DNA from: Nostoc sp. T09
GTDB lineage: Bacteria; Cyanobacteriota; Cyanobacteriia; Cyanobacteriales; Nostocaceae
NCBI RefSeq assembly: GCF_002154695.1
Contig: NZ_MTAV01000002.1
Location: 1 to 64,000 of the forward strand
Length of the DNA stretch: 64,000 nucleotides
Direction of reading: 5' to 3'
Shown piece after piece: positions 53,939 to 64,000 of the stretch. The translations under genes and the position numbers were made by a program. The notes under the pieces are model-generated. The model saw only the letters and a list, made by a program, of their open reading frames with translations, was not told the origin of the DNA and did no database searches. Position 1 is the first letter of the stretch; every line of letters begins with the position of its first letter.

Positions 53939-54234
53939 ATGCACCCCTCTGTTAATTTAGTGGAAGCTATCAAGCAACGCCGTACTGCTTGATTTTTTGA
54001 GAGCGATGGCTTCGCCAACGCCAAGGGCGATCGCATCCTGGAAGAATTTTACAAGAAATACTGAAACTGGCAGTACAAGCACCATCAGGCTTTAATCTCC
54101 AGCCTTGGCGTTTTATTGTCGTCCGCGAGCAACAAAACAAAGAGAAACTCCAAGTTTGTGCTTTTAATCAGCACTAAGTCAGTGAAGCACCAGTAGTATT
54201 AATTTGCTGTGGCGAACCTTTGCAAATTGATTAA
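53939..54234 (+). pseudogene. Nitroreductase-family gene remnant
   Basis: From ATG 53939: MHPSVNLVEAIKQRRTA, then TGA at 53990-53992. The frame continues FFES and is interrupted by a repeat-like insertion (GCGATGGCTTCGCCAACGCC region, about 54002-54035). A one-base deletion near 54045 shifts the frame. The other frame then reads LQEILKLAVQAPSGFNLQPW and RFIVVREQQNKEKLQ, then TAA at 54175-54177, then VSEAPVVLICCGE. This matches the N-terminal half of NADPH-FMN nitroreductases (APSGFNLQPWRF). The C-terminal half is missing where the convergent hydrolase gene ends. At least four lesions: dead. Confidence 0.8.
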
Positions 54235-55148
54235 TTCACTTCTGGCTGTAGGGGAATTTGCAAAAACTCTCGCACCCGCTGTAGGTAAGTTGGGGCATCT
54301 TCCAACATTGGGAAATGCGCTGTATTAGGAAGCATGGCAAACTCAACTTTGTCATTCATTGCCGCGGCTTGACGCCCCATTTCAGCAGGAATAATCTTGT
54401 CATACTCTCCTGCTACCAGTAGTGTTGGCACTGTTAGCTTGGCAAATTCCTGCGGCATTAATTCAGATTGTGCTTTACTTACCGAAGTAAAAATTGTTCC
54501 GAGGGCAGCATCATAATCAGCTTCCAGAAAATCTTGCAAAAAAGCTTGGCGTTCAGGTTTTGGTATGGAGCGATGCAGAAATCTCGCCATAAACATCCGG
54601 TCAACAAATGGTATTTTCCCTAACCATTTAGGACGGAATTTCACTACATAGCCACCGAATTTATGAAAAGCGGCAAAGGCCTTTTCGTCATACTCAAAAA
54701 TCCCGCTACAAGTCAAAATTCCCCGTTCGACTTTTTGGGGATAGCGGTTAAAAAACAAAGCTGCTATGGATGCTCCCATCGAATGAGCATTGATATAAAC
54801 ACGCTGAAGCTGCAACTCATCTAGCAACGCTGCCAAATCATCAGCGTATTCTTCTAATTCATAAGTTAATTCTTGAATTGCCGCTACTTCTTCTTGGGGA
54901 GATTGAGATGCAGCCACAGATTCGCTTGCTTGGACGATAGTTGGTTTACCACCAGAACGCCCAAAGCCCCGTAAATCATAAAGCAAACAATCAAATTGAT
55001 CTAATAAAGCATTAGCAGTACTTTGCCAGTACCTAGCCGAGCCAGCCCAACCGTGGATGAAAACCATCACTGGCTTTACCCAGGAATTAGATGGTTTTTT
55101 CACCCACTCGTAGTAATGCTCAACTCCACGAACATTAATGTAAGGCAT
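54231..55148 (-). CDS. Alpha/beta hydrolase
   Basis: 305 residues. Oxyanion HG in MVFIHGWAGSARYW, nucleophile elbow INAHSMGASIAAL (Ser), acid VAGEYDKIIP and the His in NTAHFPMLEDAP. A fairly typical lipase/esterase-like cap region with charged helices. The substrate is not specified. Its stop overlaps the end of the nitroreductase relic. Heptamer repeats lie upstream between it and clpX. Confidence 0.88.
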   Translation of the reverse strand: MPYINVRGVEHYYEWVKKPSNSWVKPVMVFIHGWAGSARYWQSTANALLDQFDCLLYDLRGFGRSGGKPTIVQASESVAASQSPQEEVAAIQELTYELEEYADDLAALLDELQLQRVYINAHSMGASIAALFFNRYPQKVERGILTCSGIFEYDEKAFAAFHKFGGYVVKFRPKWLGKIPFVDRMFMARFLHRSIPKPERQAFLQDFLEADYDAALGTIFTSVSKAQSELMPQEFAKLTVPTLLVAGEYDKIIPAEMGRQAAAMNDKVEFAMLPNTAHFPMLEDAPTYLQRVREFLQIPLQPEVN

Positions 55149-55190
55149 TTGTCACTTGTCCCTTGTTATTAGATTAATTATCTTTTACTA

Positions 55191-55218
55191 ATGACTCATG
55201 ACTCATGACTAATGACTA
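55191..55218. repeat. ATGACTC/ATGACTA heptamers
   Basis: Four tandem 7-bp units (two ATGACTC, two ATGACTA), directly before the clpX stop, downstream of clpX on the minus strand. Confidence 0.65.
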
Positions 55219-56562
55219 TTAGGCTGATTCTGGCTTAGGTAGCGAAGACGGATGTACCAAGAGTTCAGCAGTTGAACGTTTCTCTACCATTTCCCGCGTG
55301 ACTGTACAGCGAGTTACGTCCTTGCGAGATGGCAACTCGTACATTACATCCAACATTAGTTCTTCGACAATACCCCGTAACGCTCTCGCTCCAGTTTTGC
55401 GGCGGTAAGCTTCTTGAGCGATCGCCCGCAAGGCTTCTGTTTTAAAGTCTAATTGGACGTTATCCATTTTCAGCAGTTTTTGGTACTGCTTGACTAAAGC
55501 ACTGCGTGGTTGGGTGAGAATTGCCATCAAAGCTTCTTCATCCAGCGGTTCTACCACGGCTACCATCGGTATCCGTCCGATGAATTCGGGAATCATGCCA
55601 AATTTCACCAAGTCATCCGGTTCTAGATAGCGAAGTGTATCTGCTGCCCGCTTTTCTTTTGTTTGGCCTTCTCCAGGTTGCACAAAGCCTATTGACTTTT
55701 TACCCACTCTCTGATCTACAACCTTCTCTAAGCCAACGAAAGCACCGCCACAGATAAACAGAATGTTGCTGGTATCAATTTGGATACAGTCTTGATAGGG
55801 GTGCTTGCGCCCTCCTTGGGGTGGTACGTTAGCGATCGTCCCCTCCAACATTTTCAGCAAAGCTTGCTGTACACCTTCGCCAGAAACATCACGTGTAATT
55901 GATGGGTTCTCACTCTTGCGAGCAATTTTGTCAATTTCGTCGATGTAGATAATTCCTCGCTGCGCTTCTTCTACATCTAAATCTGCCACTTGCAAAAGTC
56001 GCAGTAAGATATTTTCCACATCTTCGCCTACATACCCAGCTTCTGTCAGAGTTGTGGCATCGGCAACGGCAAAGGGTACATCGAGGATTTTGGCTAGCGT
56101 TTGTGCTAAGAGGGTTTTGCCACAGCCAGTAGGACCAATCAACAAAATATTGGACTTTTGCAGTTCTACAGCATCTTCCGTCCCAGCTTTACCAGTGGCT
56201 TTAGACTGAACTATTGCCAGACGCTTATAGTGATTGTAAACCGCCACTGACAGCACTTTCTTCGCTTCGTCTTGACCAATGACGTGCTCGTCTAGATACT
56301 TTTTAATCTCTCTAGGCTTGGGTATTTGATTAAAAGAGAGACTGGCAGAGCGGGTACGGCGTTTCTGAGGTGGTTCCGACTTTGGTGTAGGTTGCGACGC
56401 TGCGGCACCATTTGTGTCGAGTAATTCCTCATCTAGGATTTCATTACACAAGTCAACGCATTCATCGCAGATGTAGACTCCCGGCCCTGCGATCAATTTA
56501 CGCACCTGCTCTTGAGACTTGCCACAAAACGAACATTTCAAATGGGAGTCGTATTTAGACAT
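55219..56562 (-). CDS. clpX: ATP-dependent Clp protease ATP-binding subunit ClpX
   Basis: 447 residues. N-terminal zinc-binding domain [11 protein letters not shown], then [14 protein letters not shown]+ motor: Walker [16 protein letters not shown] near 145, Walker [13 protein letters not shown], sensor and arginine finger region [13 protein letters not shown] Pro/Gln-rich linker separates the zinc domain from the motor. Unfolds substrates and feeds them to ClpP. It lies 9 bp downstream of clpP, in one operon. Confidence 0.97.
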   Translation of the reverse strand: MSKYDSHLKCSFCGKSQEQVRKLIAGPGVYICDECVDLCNEILDEELLDTNGAAASQPTPKSEPPQKRRTRSASLSFNQIPKPREIKKYLDEHVIGQDEAKKVLSVAVYNHYKRLAIVQSKATGKAGTEDAVELQKSNILLIGPTGCGKTLLAQTLAKILDVPFAVADATTLTEAGYVGEDVENILLRLLQVADLDVEEAQRGIIYIDEIDKIARKSENPSITRDVSGEGVQQALLKMLEGTIANVPPQGGRKHPYQDCIQIDTSNILFICGGAFVGLEKVVDQRVGKKSIGFVQPGEGQTKEKRAADTLRYLEPDDLVKFGMIPEFIGRIPMVAVVEPLDEEALMAILTQPRSALVKQYQKLLKMDNVQLDFKTEALRAIAQEAYRRKTGARALRGIVEELMLDVMYELPSRKDVTRCTVTREMVEKRSTAELLVHPSSLPKPESA

Positions 56563-56571
56563 ACCAGCCTC

Positions 56572-57300
56572 TTATTTCAGAATGGTGACGTTTTCCCCTG
56601 GTGTGGGAATATTTTGTCTGGAAATGACTTGGTCAATTAAACCGTAATTCTTCGCCTCGTCCGCCGACATGAAAAAGTCGCGTTCCGTATCTGCTTCAAT
56701 TCTTTCTAAGGGTTGACCAGTATGCTGGGACAGTAACTGATTCAACTTAGCCTTAATGTAAAGAATTTCTCTAGCTTGGATTTCAATGTCAATAGCTTGC
56801 CCTTGAGCACCACCAAGTGGTTGGTGAATCATAATCCGTGAATCGGGTAGAGACATACGTTTACCCGCAGTCCCCGCTGTTAACAAAAATGCCCCCATGC
56901 TTGCGGCTAAACCAAAACAGATGGTTACAACATCAGGACGGATTTGCTGTATTGTATCATAGATTGCCATCCCTGCGTAGACTGACCCACCAGGAGAATT
57001 AATGTATAGTTGAATGTCCTTTTCTGAGTCTTCGGCATCCAAGAATAACAATTGGGCAACAATTGAATTGGCAACGGCATCGTCTATTGGCGTTCCCAAA
57101 AAGATAATCCGCTCTCGCAGCAGGCGGGAGTAAATGTCGAATGCCCTTTCTCCCATACCGGATTGTTCTACCACCATCGGTACGATGTTGTTGGGGCTGC
57201 TCAAGTGAGAATTAATATTTATTCGACTTAAGCTGCTAATTGGGTAATTTCCCGACTGAGATACAAGCATAAAAAAACATTTGACAACTAAGTGGGACAA
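56572..57300 (-). CDS. clpP: ATP-dependent Clp protease proteolytic subunit
   Basis: Up to 242 residues; the core begins at [23 protein letters not shown] 57177, giving about 201. The 41 upstream codons up to 57300, or 31 up to ATG 57270, resemble extensions annotated in Nostoc relatives but are probably not conserved. Catalytic triad: Ser in [11 protein letters not shown], His in [14 protein letters not shown], Asp in the DxRDFFMS region. Serine protease ring of ClpXP. Forms an operon with clpX. Confidence 0.95.
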   Translation of the reverse strand: MSHLVVKCFFMLVSQSGNYPISSLSRININSHLSSPNNIVPMVVEQSGMGERAFDIYSRLLRERIIFLGTPIDDAVANSIVAQLLFLDAEDSEKDIQLYINSPGGSVYAGMAIYDTIQQIRPDVVTICFGLAASMGAFLLTAGTAGKRMSLPDSRIMIHQPLGGAQGQAIDIEIQAREILYIKAKLNQLLSQHTGQPLERIEADTERDFFMSADEAKNYGLIDQVISRQNIPTPGENVTILK

Positions 57301-57803
57301 ATACTAAAGCAGCAAGTGCTGCCTCTTTCACTAATTTAGATGTTTATTTGAGTTATGTGTTAACCATTATGCCTCATCTAAATCTCTCGTATAACACAGT
57401 ATCTAGCCACAGCTGCACTGGAGGCAGTATTTTCTTTAAGATATCTTAACCATTGTATTAAGTTTAGCTGCTGAGGAGCTAGTCGGGTAGTTTACTTGAA
57501 AAAGCAGGGATGGCAGGGGTGGTGGGGAAGAAAATTTTTCATACGTCTTAGTATACGCATTCCATAATGACTACTTGCTACTCTACAGAAAGCAGCCTTA
57601 GAAAGCAGTAGCTCCTCCCCAAGATAAACGCTGAACAAGGCCTTAACCAGAGAAGATTGGCGTTTGAAAGTGCCAATAACTCAGTAATTATTCTCTCTAC
57701 CTCCCCCTGCCTTTTGCGAGTCAAAAGGTAAGAAAGCTAATTTTACAGACTTTTCCACCTTTTGCAAGTAGATAGTTATTTTTGCCATATGGCATGAGTT
57801 TGT
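57301..57803. other. Intergenic region between tig and clpP
   Basis: About 500 bp between two minus-strand genes. It must hold the clpP promoter; GCAGCA/TGCTGC at 57309-57322 could form a small 5' leader stem. No coding frame or known RNA recognised. Confidence 0.5.
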
Positions 57804-59252
57804 TTACTCAGGATTAGTAGACTCGTCGCTCGTAGCAGCTTCACCACTTTCTCCTTCAACCTCGGGTGCAGATAGCGCCTCGGATTCCGCATCTACACTT
57901 TCTGTCGCTTCTGGGATATTCAGAGAGCCTTCAGGAACAACTTCGACTGATGAGTGTTCTAACAGCCAATCGACGATTTTTTCGGTTGACAGTTCATTTT
58001 CCACTACTGAACGCAGTCTATCTTCGTCCACATCTTCTTGTGAGTACTGCTGCAACAGTTCTGTGACTCTAGCTTGAATTTCTTGATCTGTCACCTGGAT
58101 AGATTCACGTTTACTCACTTCCCGCAAAGCGAGGGAGCGTTTGAGGCGTTCAATTGCTTCATCGCGCGATCGCGCCCGTAACTGCGGAATAATATCTTGG
58201 GTAAACAACTTCTTAATATCCAGCCCTTGCTGCGACAGCCGAATTGCTGTTTGTGTGAGCATTTCATCTACTTCCTGCTCAACTAACGTCGCTGGCAAAT
58301 CAACTTCTACATGTTTGAGCAGTTCTGCTAATAAGGCTTCTTGCTTATTGGCTTTGGTTTTCTGTTCCGCTTCTTTTTGATATCGCTCTTCTAAGGACGC
58401 CCGCAATTGAGCTAACGTTTCAAAGTCGCTGACTTCTTTAGCAAAGTCATCATCCAACTCAGGTAACTCTTTTTCCTTCAGTTCCTTAAGCGTCACTGTG
58501 AACAAAGCAGGTTTGCCTGCTAACTCTTCGTTAGCATAAGGATCTGGAAACTGAGCCGAAATTTCTTTTGTTTCCCCTGGATTCATTCCAACTATGCCAG
58601 TTACAAATCCGGGAATAAATCGATCTTCGTATAATTCCACTTGAAAATCTGTTGCTTCTCCCCCAGGAATTGGCGTTGGTTCTGCGGATTCGTCTTCACC
58701 TTCAGCTTTCGCCAATACCCCTTTGAAATCTAAGACTGCGACATCACCAATTTGGGCAGCACGTCCTTCGACAGGAATCAATGTTGCCAGTTCTTGGCGT
58801 TCTTTATCCAGAACCTCATCAACCCGAGCCGAGTCATATTTGACTTCCTCCGCTTTGGCTTGCAAACCTGTGTACTGGGCTATCTGGATTTCTGGTTCCA
58901 CATCGACAGCAGCAGAAAAGGTTAGCGGTTGCCCTGGCTGATAATTATTAATCAATTCGTCAAAGGAAGAGCGTAACTGCGGTTGCCCAATTGCTTGAAT
59001 TTCTTCTTGTTTAACAGCTTTCTCGATTCCATCTTGAATAAGTTCTTCTAGGGCTGCTGCCTTGATGCGAGTTGTGCCAAGGCGCTGTAGCAAAATCTGC
59101 CGAGGCACTTTGCCTTTGCGAAACCCAGGAATATTGGCAGTACTTGCTAGGTTTTTAATTACCTGTTCGTAAGTTTGTTTGGTAATTTCCGGCGTAATCT
59201 CTATTTCCAATCCTATTTGGCTGGCGGGAAGTTTTTCCTGGGTGACTTTCAT
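57804..59252 (-). CDS. tig: Trigger factor
   Basis: 482 residues from ATG 59252 (MKVTQEKLPAS). Ribosome-binding N-domain with IPGFRKGKVPRQILLQRLG (GFRxGKxP signature), FKBP-type PPIase domain (QIGDVAVLDFKGVLA, FIPGFVTGIVGM) and an all-helical C-terminal domain (LPELDDDFAKEVSDFETLA), with an acidic tail. The frame extends to 59366 but those 38 codons lack family similarity. Folds nascent chains; adjacent to clpP-clpX in a cluster widespread in bacteria. Confidence 0.95.
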   Translation of the reverse strand: MKVTQEKLPASQIGLEIEITPEITKQTYEQVIKNLASTANIPGFRKGKVPRQILLQRLGTTRIKAAALEELIQDGIEKAVKQEEIQAIGQPQLRSSFDELINNYQPGQPLTFSAAVDVEPEIQIAQYTGLQAKAEEVKYDSARVDEVLDKERQELATLIPVEGRAAQIGDVAVLDFKGVLAKAEGEDESAEPTPIPGGEATDFQVELYEDRFIPGFVTGIVGMNPGETKEISAQFPDPYANEELAGKPALFTVTLKELKEKELPELDDDFAKEVSDFETLAQLRASLEERYQKEAEQKTKANKQEALLAELLKHVEVDLPATLVEQEVDEMLTQTAIRLSQQGLDIKKLFTQDIIPQLRARSRDEAIERLKRSLALREVSKRESIQVTDQEIQARVTELLQQYSQEDVDEDRLRSVVENELSTEKIVDWLLEHSSVEVVPEGSLNIPEATESVDAESEALSAPEVEGESGEAATSDESTNPE

Positions 59253-60115
59253 GCTTCGTCTCTGTTTTCTGGTATTTTTGACTCCGAGTACATACAAAAC
59301 GCGATTGATCGCTTCTGTTTCGTTGATGTCTCTTAGCTGGGATGGCAAATGCCCACAAGGCATCATGAGAATCCAATCATGGATAAGTGCCCTTCAGCAG
59401 AGATCCAGTGTACTGCTAATGGCAAAAGACTGAACACTTTAGCGCAATAAGTTTACCGATCGCACCTCCAAAGTCGATTACAATAAGTGCTTCATCCTCA
59501 GCCCAATCATTGCTGAAGAAACAAAAACCACTGCTGATGTGCTGATGTTGGGGGTTGCGCACTCCATAATCTAGGCACGAAAGTGGATTTATGATTCAGA
59601 GGGCTAACAGCGTGATATTCTGGTGTTCAACTAGGAACTTGGATTCCCATGTGGGATTTCTTAGGACTGACTGCATTGCCACATAGCTCAGTTGGTTGTC
59701 TTGCTGGTTTTCTTTCACTTGGATCATAGTACATCGATCATCTTTGCAGCCCAGCTTCACAGGCAAAATTGTTGAGTTACCTGGAAAACTATGAAACTTC
59801 AACAACGCCTAAGTAGAGAATTTTAATTCTTTCGCTGCTGAATAAATTCGTTGTATAATAATATAATTTAAATAAAAGTAACAAAACTCTGAATGTCAAC
59901 AAAGCAAAGGAAATTAGCGAAAACAGGAACATTACTTAATTAATCAATTAAATCAATAAAACTTAATAATTGAATCAGGGAAAACAAAAGCAGAAATTTT
60001 TAAAGTAAAGAAAATTTTATTTAATGTTAATGTATACAACTGCCATTTAAATAGTGAAATAAGTTTTGCATCGGTTCAACAAATCGTAAATAACCTCTTA
60101 AAGGAGGAAGCAAGG
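59253..60115. other. Divergent intergenic region between tig and asd
   Basis: About 860 bp. No gene that I trust. A 69-codon minus frame (59596-59805) has the loose look of a fragment (MIQVKENQQ resembles a motif in some transposases) but is too weak to name. AT-rich promoter-like blocks (TATAATAATATAAT near 59855) precede asd. Confidence 0.45.
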
Positions 60116-61159
60116 TTGTCTAAATCCTATAGTGTAGCTATTTTGGGCGCAACTGGTGCTGTTGGTACGGAGTTGCTGGAATTACTGGAAAGTAGAAATT
60201 TTCCGTTATCTAATTTAAAGTTGTTGGCATCACAAAGAAGTGTGGGGAGGACGCTGCCCTTTAAAGGAGAAAATTTACCAATAGAGGCAGTAAGCGATCG
60301 TGCCTTTGATGATATAGATATAGTACTGGCGAGTGCAGGTGGTTCTACATCCAAAACTTGGGCAGCAAAAGCAGTCGAGAAGGGTGCAGTAGTAATTGAT
60401 AACTCCAGTGCCTTCCGGATGAACGAGGAAGTTCCTTTAGTAGTACCAGAGGTAAATCCCCAAGCTGCTGCTGGCCATAAAGGTATTATTGCTAATCCCA
60501 ACTGCACGACAATTTTGATGGCAGTGGCAATATGGCCGCTACATAAAGTAAAACCAATACAACGGCTTGTAGTTGCAACCTACCAATCTGCTAGTGGCGC
60601 TGGTGCCAAAGCAATGGCAGAAGTGAAAACTCAAGCAAGCGCCATCTTAGAAGGACAAGCGCCAGTTGCGGAAGTATTGCCTTACCCGTTGGCATTTAAT
60701 TTATTTCCCCATAATTCTCCATTAAACGATTGGGGATACTGCGAGGAAGAAATGAAAATGGTCAACGAAACTCGCAAAATTTTTGGAACCCAACAAATCA
60801 GAATTACTGCCACTTGTGTGCGGGTTCCCGTACTACGTGCTCACTCAGAAGCGATTAATATAGAATTTGAGACTCCTTTTAGCCCAGATGAAGCTAGGGA
60901 AATATTGAGTCAGTCCCCTGGGGTGAAATTGGTAGAAGATTGGAGAGCAAATTATTTTCCGATGCCAATTGAAGCCACTGGTCGAGATGAAGTTTTAGTG
61001 GGAAGAATTCGTCAGGACATTTCTCATCCATGCGGCTTGGAACTATGGTTATGTGGTGACCAAATCCGTAAAGGCGCAGCTTTAAATGCAGTACAAATTG
61101 CCGAGTTATTAGTAGAAAAAAATCTACTGAAGCCTGCAATAGCACAGGCTATGAGTTAA
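60116..61159 (+). CDS. asd: Aspartate-semialdehyde dehydrogenase
   Basis: 347 residues. NADP-binding AILGATGAVGTELLEL, SAGGSTSKTWA, and the catalytic Cys in GIIANPNCTTI (Cys near 130), with a QSASGAGAKAM substrate loop. Reduces aspartyl phosphate to aspartate semialdehyde, the branch point for lysine/diaminopimelate, threonine and methionine. The start is TTG after AGGAGGAAGCAAGG, a strong ribosome site. Followed by dapA, then rnj, a conserved order. Confidence 0.96.
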   Translation: MSKSYSVAILGATGAVGTELLELLESRNFPLSNLKLLASQRSVGRTLPFKGENLPIEAVSDRAFDDIDIVLASAGGSTSKTWAAKAVEKGAVVIDNSSAFRMNEEVPLVVPEVNPQAAAGHKGIIANPNCTTILMAVAIWPLHKVKPIQRLVVATYQSASGAGAKAMAEVKTQASAILEGQAPVAEVLPYPLAFNLFPHNSPLNDWGYCEEEMKMVNETRKIFGTQQIRITATCVRVPVLRAHSEAINIEFETPFSPDEAREILSQSPGVKLVEDWRANYFPMPIEATGRDEVLVGRIRQDISHPCGLELWLCGDQIRKGAALNAVQIAELLVEKNLLKPAIAQAMS

Positions 61160-61318
61160 AAAAATAGCAAATAGATTGCGGATATTTAGCCTCGATCCGA
61201 TACAGAAAAATCTCAGCAAATGTGCAGATCACGCTTGAAAGCAGTTTGCAGATAGGTTATTAAAATAGAAAACCACCAAGCTACAAAAACAAAAAAGGTA
61301 ATCAGGAGTGAAAAGAGG

Positions 61319-62203
61319 GTGGGAGATTTTGGCAGAGTTTTAACCGCTATGATTACGCCGTTTAAAGAAGACGGCAGTGTCAACTATGATGTAGCGGCAG
61401 AACTAGCAGCACATCTAGCTAACAACGGTACAGATACATTGGTGGTGTGTGGTACAACAGGGGAATCCCCCACCCTAAGTTGGGAGGAGGAATACCAGTT
61501 GTTTGTTGAGGTGTTGCAGGCTGTAGCTGGAAAAGCCAAGGTGATAGCCGGGTGTGGTTCCAACTCCACAAAAGAAGCGATCGCCGCCACCCAAAAGGCA
61601 GCTAAAATAGGAGTACATGGGTCTTTACAAGTTGTTCCTTATTATAATAAACCGCCACAAGCAGGGCTTTACCAGCACTTTCAGGCGGTAGCACAAGCCT
61701 GTCCCGACCTACCTGTGTTGTTATACAACATTCCTGGTCGTACCGGTCAAAACATCAGTTCCGAAACAGTTGCCCGGTTAGCGGAGATTAATAATATTGT
61801 TGGGATAAAAGAAGCTAGTGGAAATTTAGACCAGGCGAGTGAAATTCGCCGCTTGACACCACAAGAATTTCAGATTTACGCTGGAGATGATTCTTTAACC
61901 TTGCCTTTGTTAGCGATCGGAGCAAAGGGCGTGGTGAGCGTAGCTTCTCATCTGGTAGGAAACCAACTACAGCAGATGATTCAAGCTTTTAGTGTGGGTA
62001 AAATTCAAGTTGCAACTGAGATTCATCTTCAACTTTTTCCGCTGTTTAAAGCTTTATTTTTAACTACAAATCCTATTCCAGTTAAAAAAGCACTAAAACT
62101 TCAAGGTTGGGAGGTAGGTTCAACTCGTCCGCCCCTATGCGAAGCTGATCCAGAAGTCAGTCACAAGTTAGAGGTGGTTCTAAAAGAACTTAGTTTAATC
62201 TAG
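61319..62203 (+). CDS. dapA: 4-hydroxy-tetrahydrodipicolinate synthase
   Basis: 294 residues. Barrel with [26 protein letters not shown] (Tyr of the catalytic triad), [13 protein letters not shown], and the Schiff-base Lys in [12 protein letters not shown] (Lys near 163). Condenses pyruvate and aspartate semialdehyde, the next step after Asd, 159 bp upstream. The start is GTG. Likely one transcription unit with asd. Confidence 0.96.
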   Translation: MGDFGRVLTAMITPFKEDGSVNYDVAAELAAHLANNGTDTLVVCGTTGESPTLSWEEEYQLFVEVLQAVAGKAKVIAGCGSNSTKEAIAATQKAAKIGVHGSLQVVPYYNKPPQAGLYQHFQAVAQACPDLPVLLYNIPGRTGQNISSETVARLAEINNIVGIKEASGNLDQASEIRRLTPQEFQIYAGDDSLTLPLLAIGAKGVVSVASHLVGNQLQQMIQAFSVGKIQVATEIHLQLFPLFKALFLTTNPIPVKKALKLQGWEVGSTRPPLCEADPEVSHKLEVVLKELSLI

Positions 62204-62490
62204 GTACCAACTTGTTGAGCGCTTGCAAGTTTTTGGTTGCCATAGATACATATAAACAAGGAACATACATAATTTATACCAGGTTGTATTTAAAACGCCT
62301 GTGCTACCGGCTAAATAGATATACTATGAATCCTTCAGTTTAAAGTCCATTTTTTTTGAACCAACAATAGAAGATCTGATTCAAAATAGGCTGCTTTGGG
62401 AGTGACTTTATAAGACAGCTAATGTTGTCTTTAGTACAATTTCGCTAACTTTTTAACTTAACTAACCACAAACAACAATCCAAGGAGCAA
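62204..62490. other. Intergenic region before rnj
   Basis: About 290 bp. AAGACA...TGTCTT hairpin near 62412-62431. No gene. May contain an additional promoter for rnj. Confidence 0.45.
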
Positions 62491-64000
62491 ATGGCTAAAA
62501 ACGAAGCTGGCTCCGCCCTAAAAATCATTCCTTTGGGCGGTTTGCATGAAATTGGTAAAAATACTTGTGTTTTCGAGTATGACGATGAAATCATCCTATT
62601 AGATGCAGGTTTAGCCTTTCCTACAGAGGCAATGCATGGTGTAAATATTGTCCTGCCAGATATGACTTATCTAAGGGAAAATCGCCATAAAATTAAAGGG
62701 ATGATCGTTACCCACGGTCATGAAGATCATATCGGCGGTATTGCATTTCACCTCAAGCAGTTTGAAATACCCGTAATTTACGGTCCAAGGCTAGCAATGG
62801 CGATGCTAGAGGGTAAATTAGAAGAGGCAGGAGTACGCGATCGCACAGAATTAAGATCGGTTCTTCCCCGAGATGTAGTCAGAATTGGGAAATCTTTCTT
62901 TGTAGAATATATTCGCAATACCCACTCCATCGCTGATAGCTTTACCGTTGCCATTCATACACCCATAGGTATAGTCATCCATACAGGAGATTTTAAAATT
63001 GACCACACCCCAGTAGATGGGGAGAGATTTGATTTACAAAGGCTAGCAGAACACGGTGAAAAAGGCGTGCTTTGTCTGTTGAGTGATTCAACTAACTCAG
63101 AAGTTCCCGGATTCACGCCTTCTGAACGTTCCGTGTATCCCAATCTTGACCGGGTATTCTCTCAAGCCACTGGGAGATTATTTGTCACTACTTTTGCTTC
63201 CAGCGTCCATCGTATCAACATGATTTTGGAACTGGCGCAGAAGCACAACCGCACAGTCACAATTGTCGGGCGTTCGATGCTAAATTTGATTGCCCACGCG
63301 CGAAATTTGGGTTACATCAAGTGTCCAGATCATCTGTTGCAACCGTTACATTCTGTTCGTGGTTTGCCAGATGAGAATGTACTAATTCTCACCACTGGTT
63401 CTCAGGGTGAAACGATGGCAGCCATGACAAGAATTGCCAATCAAGAACACCCCCACATTAAAATTCGTCAAGGAGATACGGTAGTATTCTCCGCTAACCC
63501 GATTCCTGGTAATACGATCGCGGTTGTTAATACTATAGATAAATTAATGCTGCAAGGGGCAAACGTTGTCTATGGTCGAGACAAGGGAATTCACGTTTCC
63601 GGTCATGGTTGTCAAGAAGACCAAAAATTGATGATTGCCTTAACTCGACCGAAGTTTTTCGTGCCATTCCACGGTGAACATCGAATGCTAGTGAAGCACG
63701 CCCAAACAGCTCAGAGTATGGGTATTCCTCCAGAAAACATGATTATTATCCAGAATGGCGACATCATAGAATTAACAGAAGATGCCATCCGCGTTGGCGG
63801 GAAAGTTCAATCAGGGATTGAACTGGTGGATACTACTAGTTCTGGTATGGTCAGTGCCAAAGTCTTGCAAGAACGGCAACGCATGGCTTCCGAAGGTCTC
63901 GTTACCATCGCCGCCGCCATCGATTGGAGTGGTAAGTTGTTGGCTAAGCCAGAAATTCACCTGCGGGGTGTAGTGACAAGTATAGAGCGATCGCTCTTAC
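62491..64000 (+). CDS. rnj: Ribonuclease J (partial, runs off the window end)
   Basis: The frame from ATG 62491 (AAGGAGCAA upstream) stays open for 503 codons to the edge. It begins MAKNEAGSALKIIPLGGLHE and carries the metallo-beta-lactamase motif VTHGHEDHIGGI (HxHxDH near residue 75), followed by IRNTHSIADSFTVAI, HTGDFKID and LSDSTNSEVPG. The beta-CASP region shows ASSVHRINMI, VIFSANPIPGN-like SANPIPGN, and VSGHGCQED. RNase J is the main 5'-exonuclease/endonuclease for mRNA turnover in cyanobacteria. The C-terminal part lies beyond the window. Confidence 0.96.
   Translation, partial: MAKNEAGSALKIIPLGGLHEIGKNTCVFEYDDEIILLDAGLAFPTEAMHGVNIVLPDMTYLRENRHKIKGMIVTHGHEDHIGGIAFHLKQFEIPVIYGPRLAMAMLEGKLEEAGVRDRTELRSVLPRDVVRIGKSFFVEYIRNTHSIADSFTVAIHTPIGIVIHTGDFKIDHTPVDGERFDLQRLAEHGEKGVLCLLSDSTNSEVPGFTPSERSVYPNLDRVFSQATGRLFVTTFASSVHRINMILELAQKHNRTVTIVGRSMLNLIAHARNLGYIKCPDHLLQPLHSVRGLPDENVLILTTGSQGETMAAMTRIANQEHPHIKIRQGDTVVFSANPIPGNTIAVVNTIDKLMLQGANVVYGRDKGIHVSGHGCQEDQKLMIALTRPKFFVPFHGEHRMLVKHAQTAQSMGIPPENMIIIQNGDIIELTEDAIRVGGKVQSGIELVDTTSSGMVSAKVLQERQRMASEGLVTIAAAIDWSGKLLAKPEIHLRGVVTSIERSLL

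Noticed and set aside
59596-59805. 69-codon minus frame with MIQVKENQQ, loosely like a transposase segment
   Set aside because: The similarity is to a few residues only; no DDE motif, inverted repeats or second part of a transposase nearby.

Overview
The window comes from a filamentous, probably heterocyst-forming cyanobacterium of the Nostoc/Anabaena group (Nostocales). The evidence is dense GCGATCGC (HIP1) palindromes, heptameric short tandem repeats between genes, and a set of cyanobacterial genes: DUF3352, DUF4335/DUF3038, DUF1997, DUF4079, ycf35-like DUF1257, GuaB3, CrtW and an intein-bearing class II ribonucleotide reductase. The genus cannot be fixed from sequence alone.

Layout. 0-9 kb: GST-like gene relic, nrdJ with a 407-residue intein, an FMN-binding PNPOx-family protein, cysE, a secreted PPC-like protein, DUF3352 and a rhodanese. 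9-20 kb: hrcA, a TPR membrane protein, a membrane protein, crtW, a dead high-light-inducible (hli) gene, a short-chain dehydrogenase broken by one stop, a GH104-type lysozyme-like protein apparently starting at CTG, an NmrA-like protein, DUF1997, DUF4079, a long ankyrin protein and a TspO-like protein. 20-30 kb: a MITE-like element, GIY-YIG and GNAT proteins, a DUF2997-DUF1257-ferredoxin operon, a decayed YiaA/YiaB gene, the DUF4335/DUF3038 pair, mutS2 and a DUF6888/DUF6887 pair. 30-41 kb: guaB3, the small RNA Yfr1, trxA, a LOG-family protein, a Uma2 nuclease, a membrane protein with a duplicated domain, a RelE-type toxin-antitoxin pair, an LRAT-coiled coil-GUN4 fusion, nadA, a metallophosphoesterase and tRNA-Ser(UGA). 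41-49 kb is an AT-rich accessory block: a two-DUF262 plus HNH nuclease-like protein, a MotB/OmpA-like and a MotA-like protein (Zorya-like architecture), a divergent Ser/Thr kinase, a VapBC pair and an XRE regulator. 49-64 kb: methyltransferase, S1-domain protein, dienelactone hydrolase, GntR regulator, nitroreductase relic, alpha/beta hydrolase, then the conserved tig-clpP-clpX cluster facing asd-dapA-rnj; rnj runs off the right edge.

Functional links: ClpX/ClpP/trigger factor and HrcA cover proteostasis. Asd and DapA are consecutive steps towards lysine and diaminopimelate. Yfr1 lies between guaB3 and trxA. CrtW, the hli relic, the LRAT-GUN4 protein and TspO touch carotenoid or tetrapyrrole and light biology.

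Two signals stand out. (1) The MotA/MotB-like pair beside a DUF262-DUF262-HNH protein is a candidate Zorya-related defence module. A 38-bp imperfect direct repeat brackets the MotAB pair and the kinase. (2) At least five genes (SDR, hli, YiaA/B, a small membrane protein, nitroreductase) carry isolated nonsense or frameshift lesions while most of their reading frame is still legible, plus a truncated GST-like gene. This suggests recent or continuing gene decay, though assembly error must be excluded.
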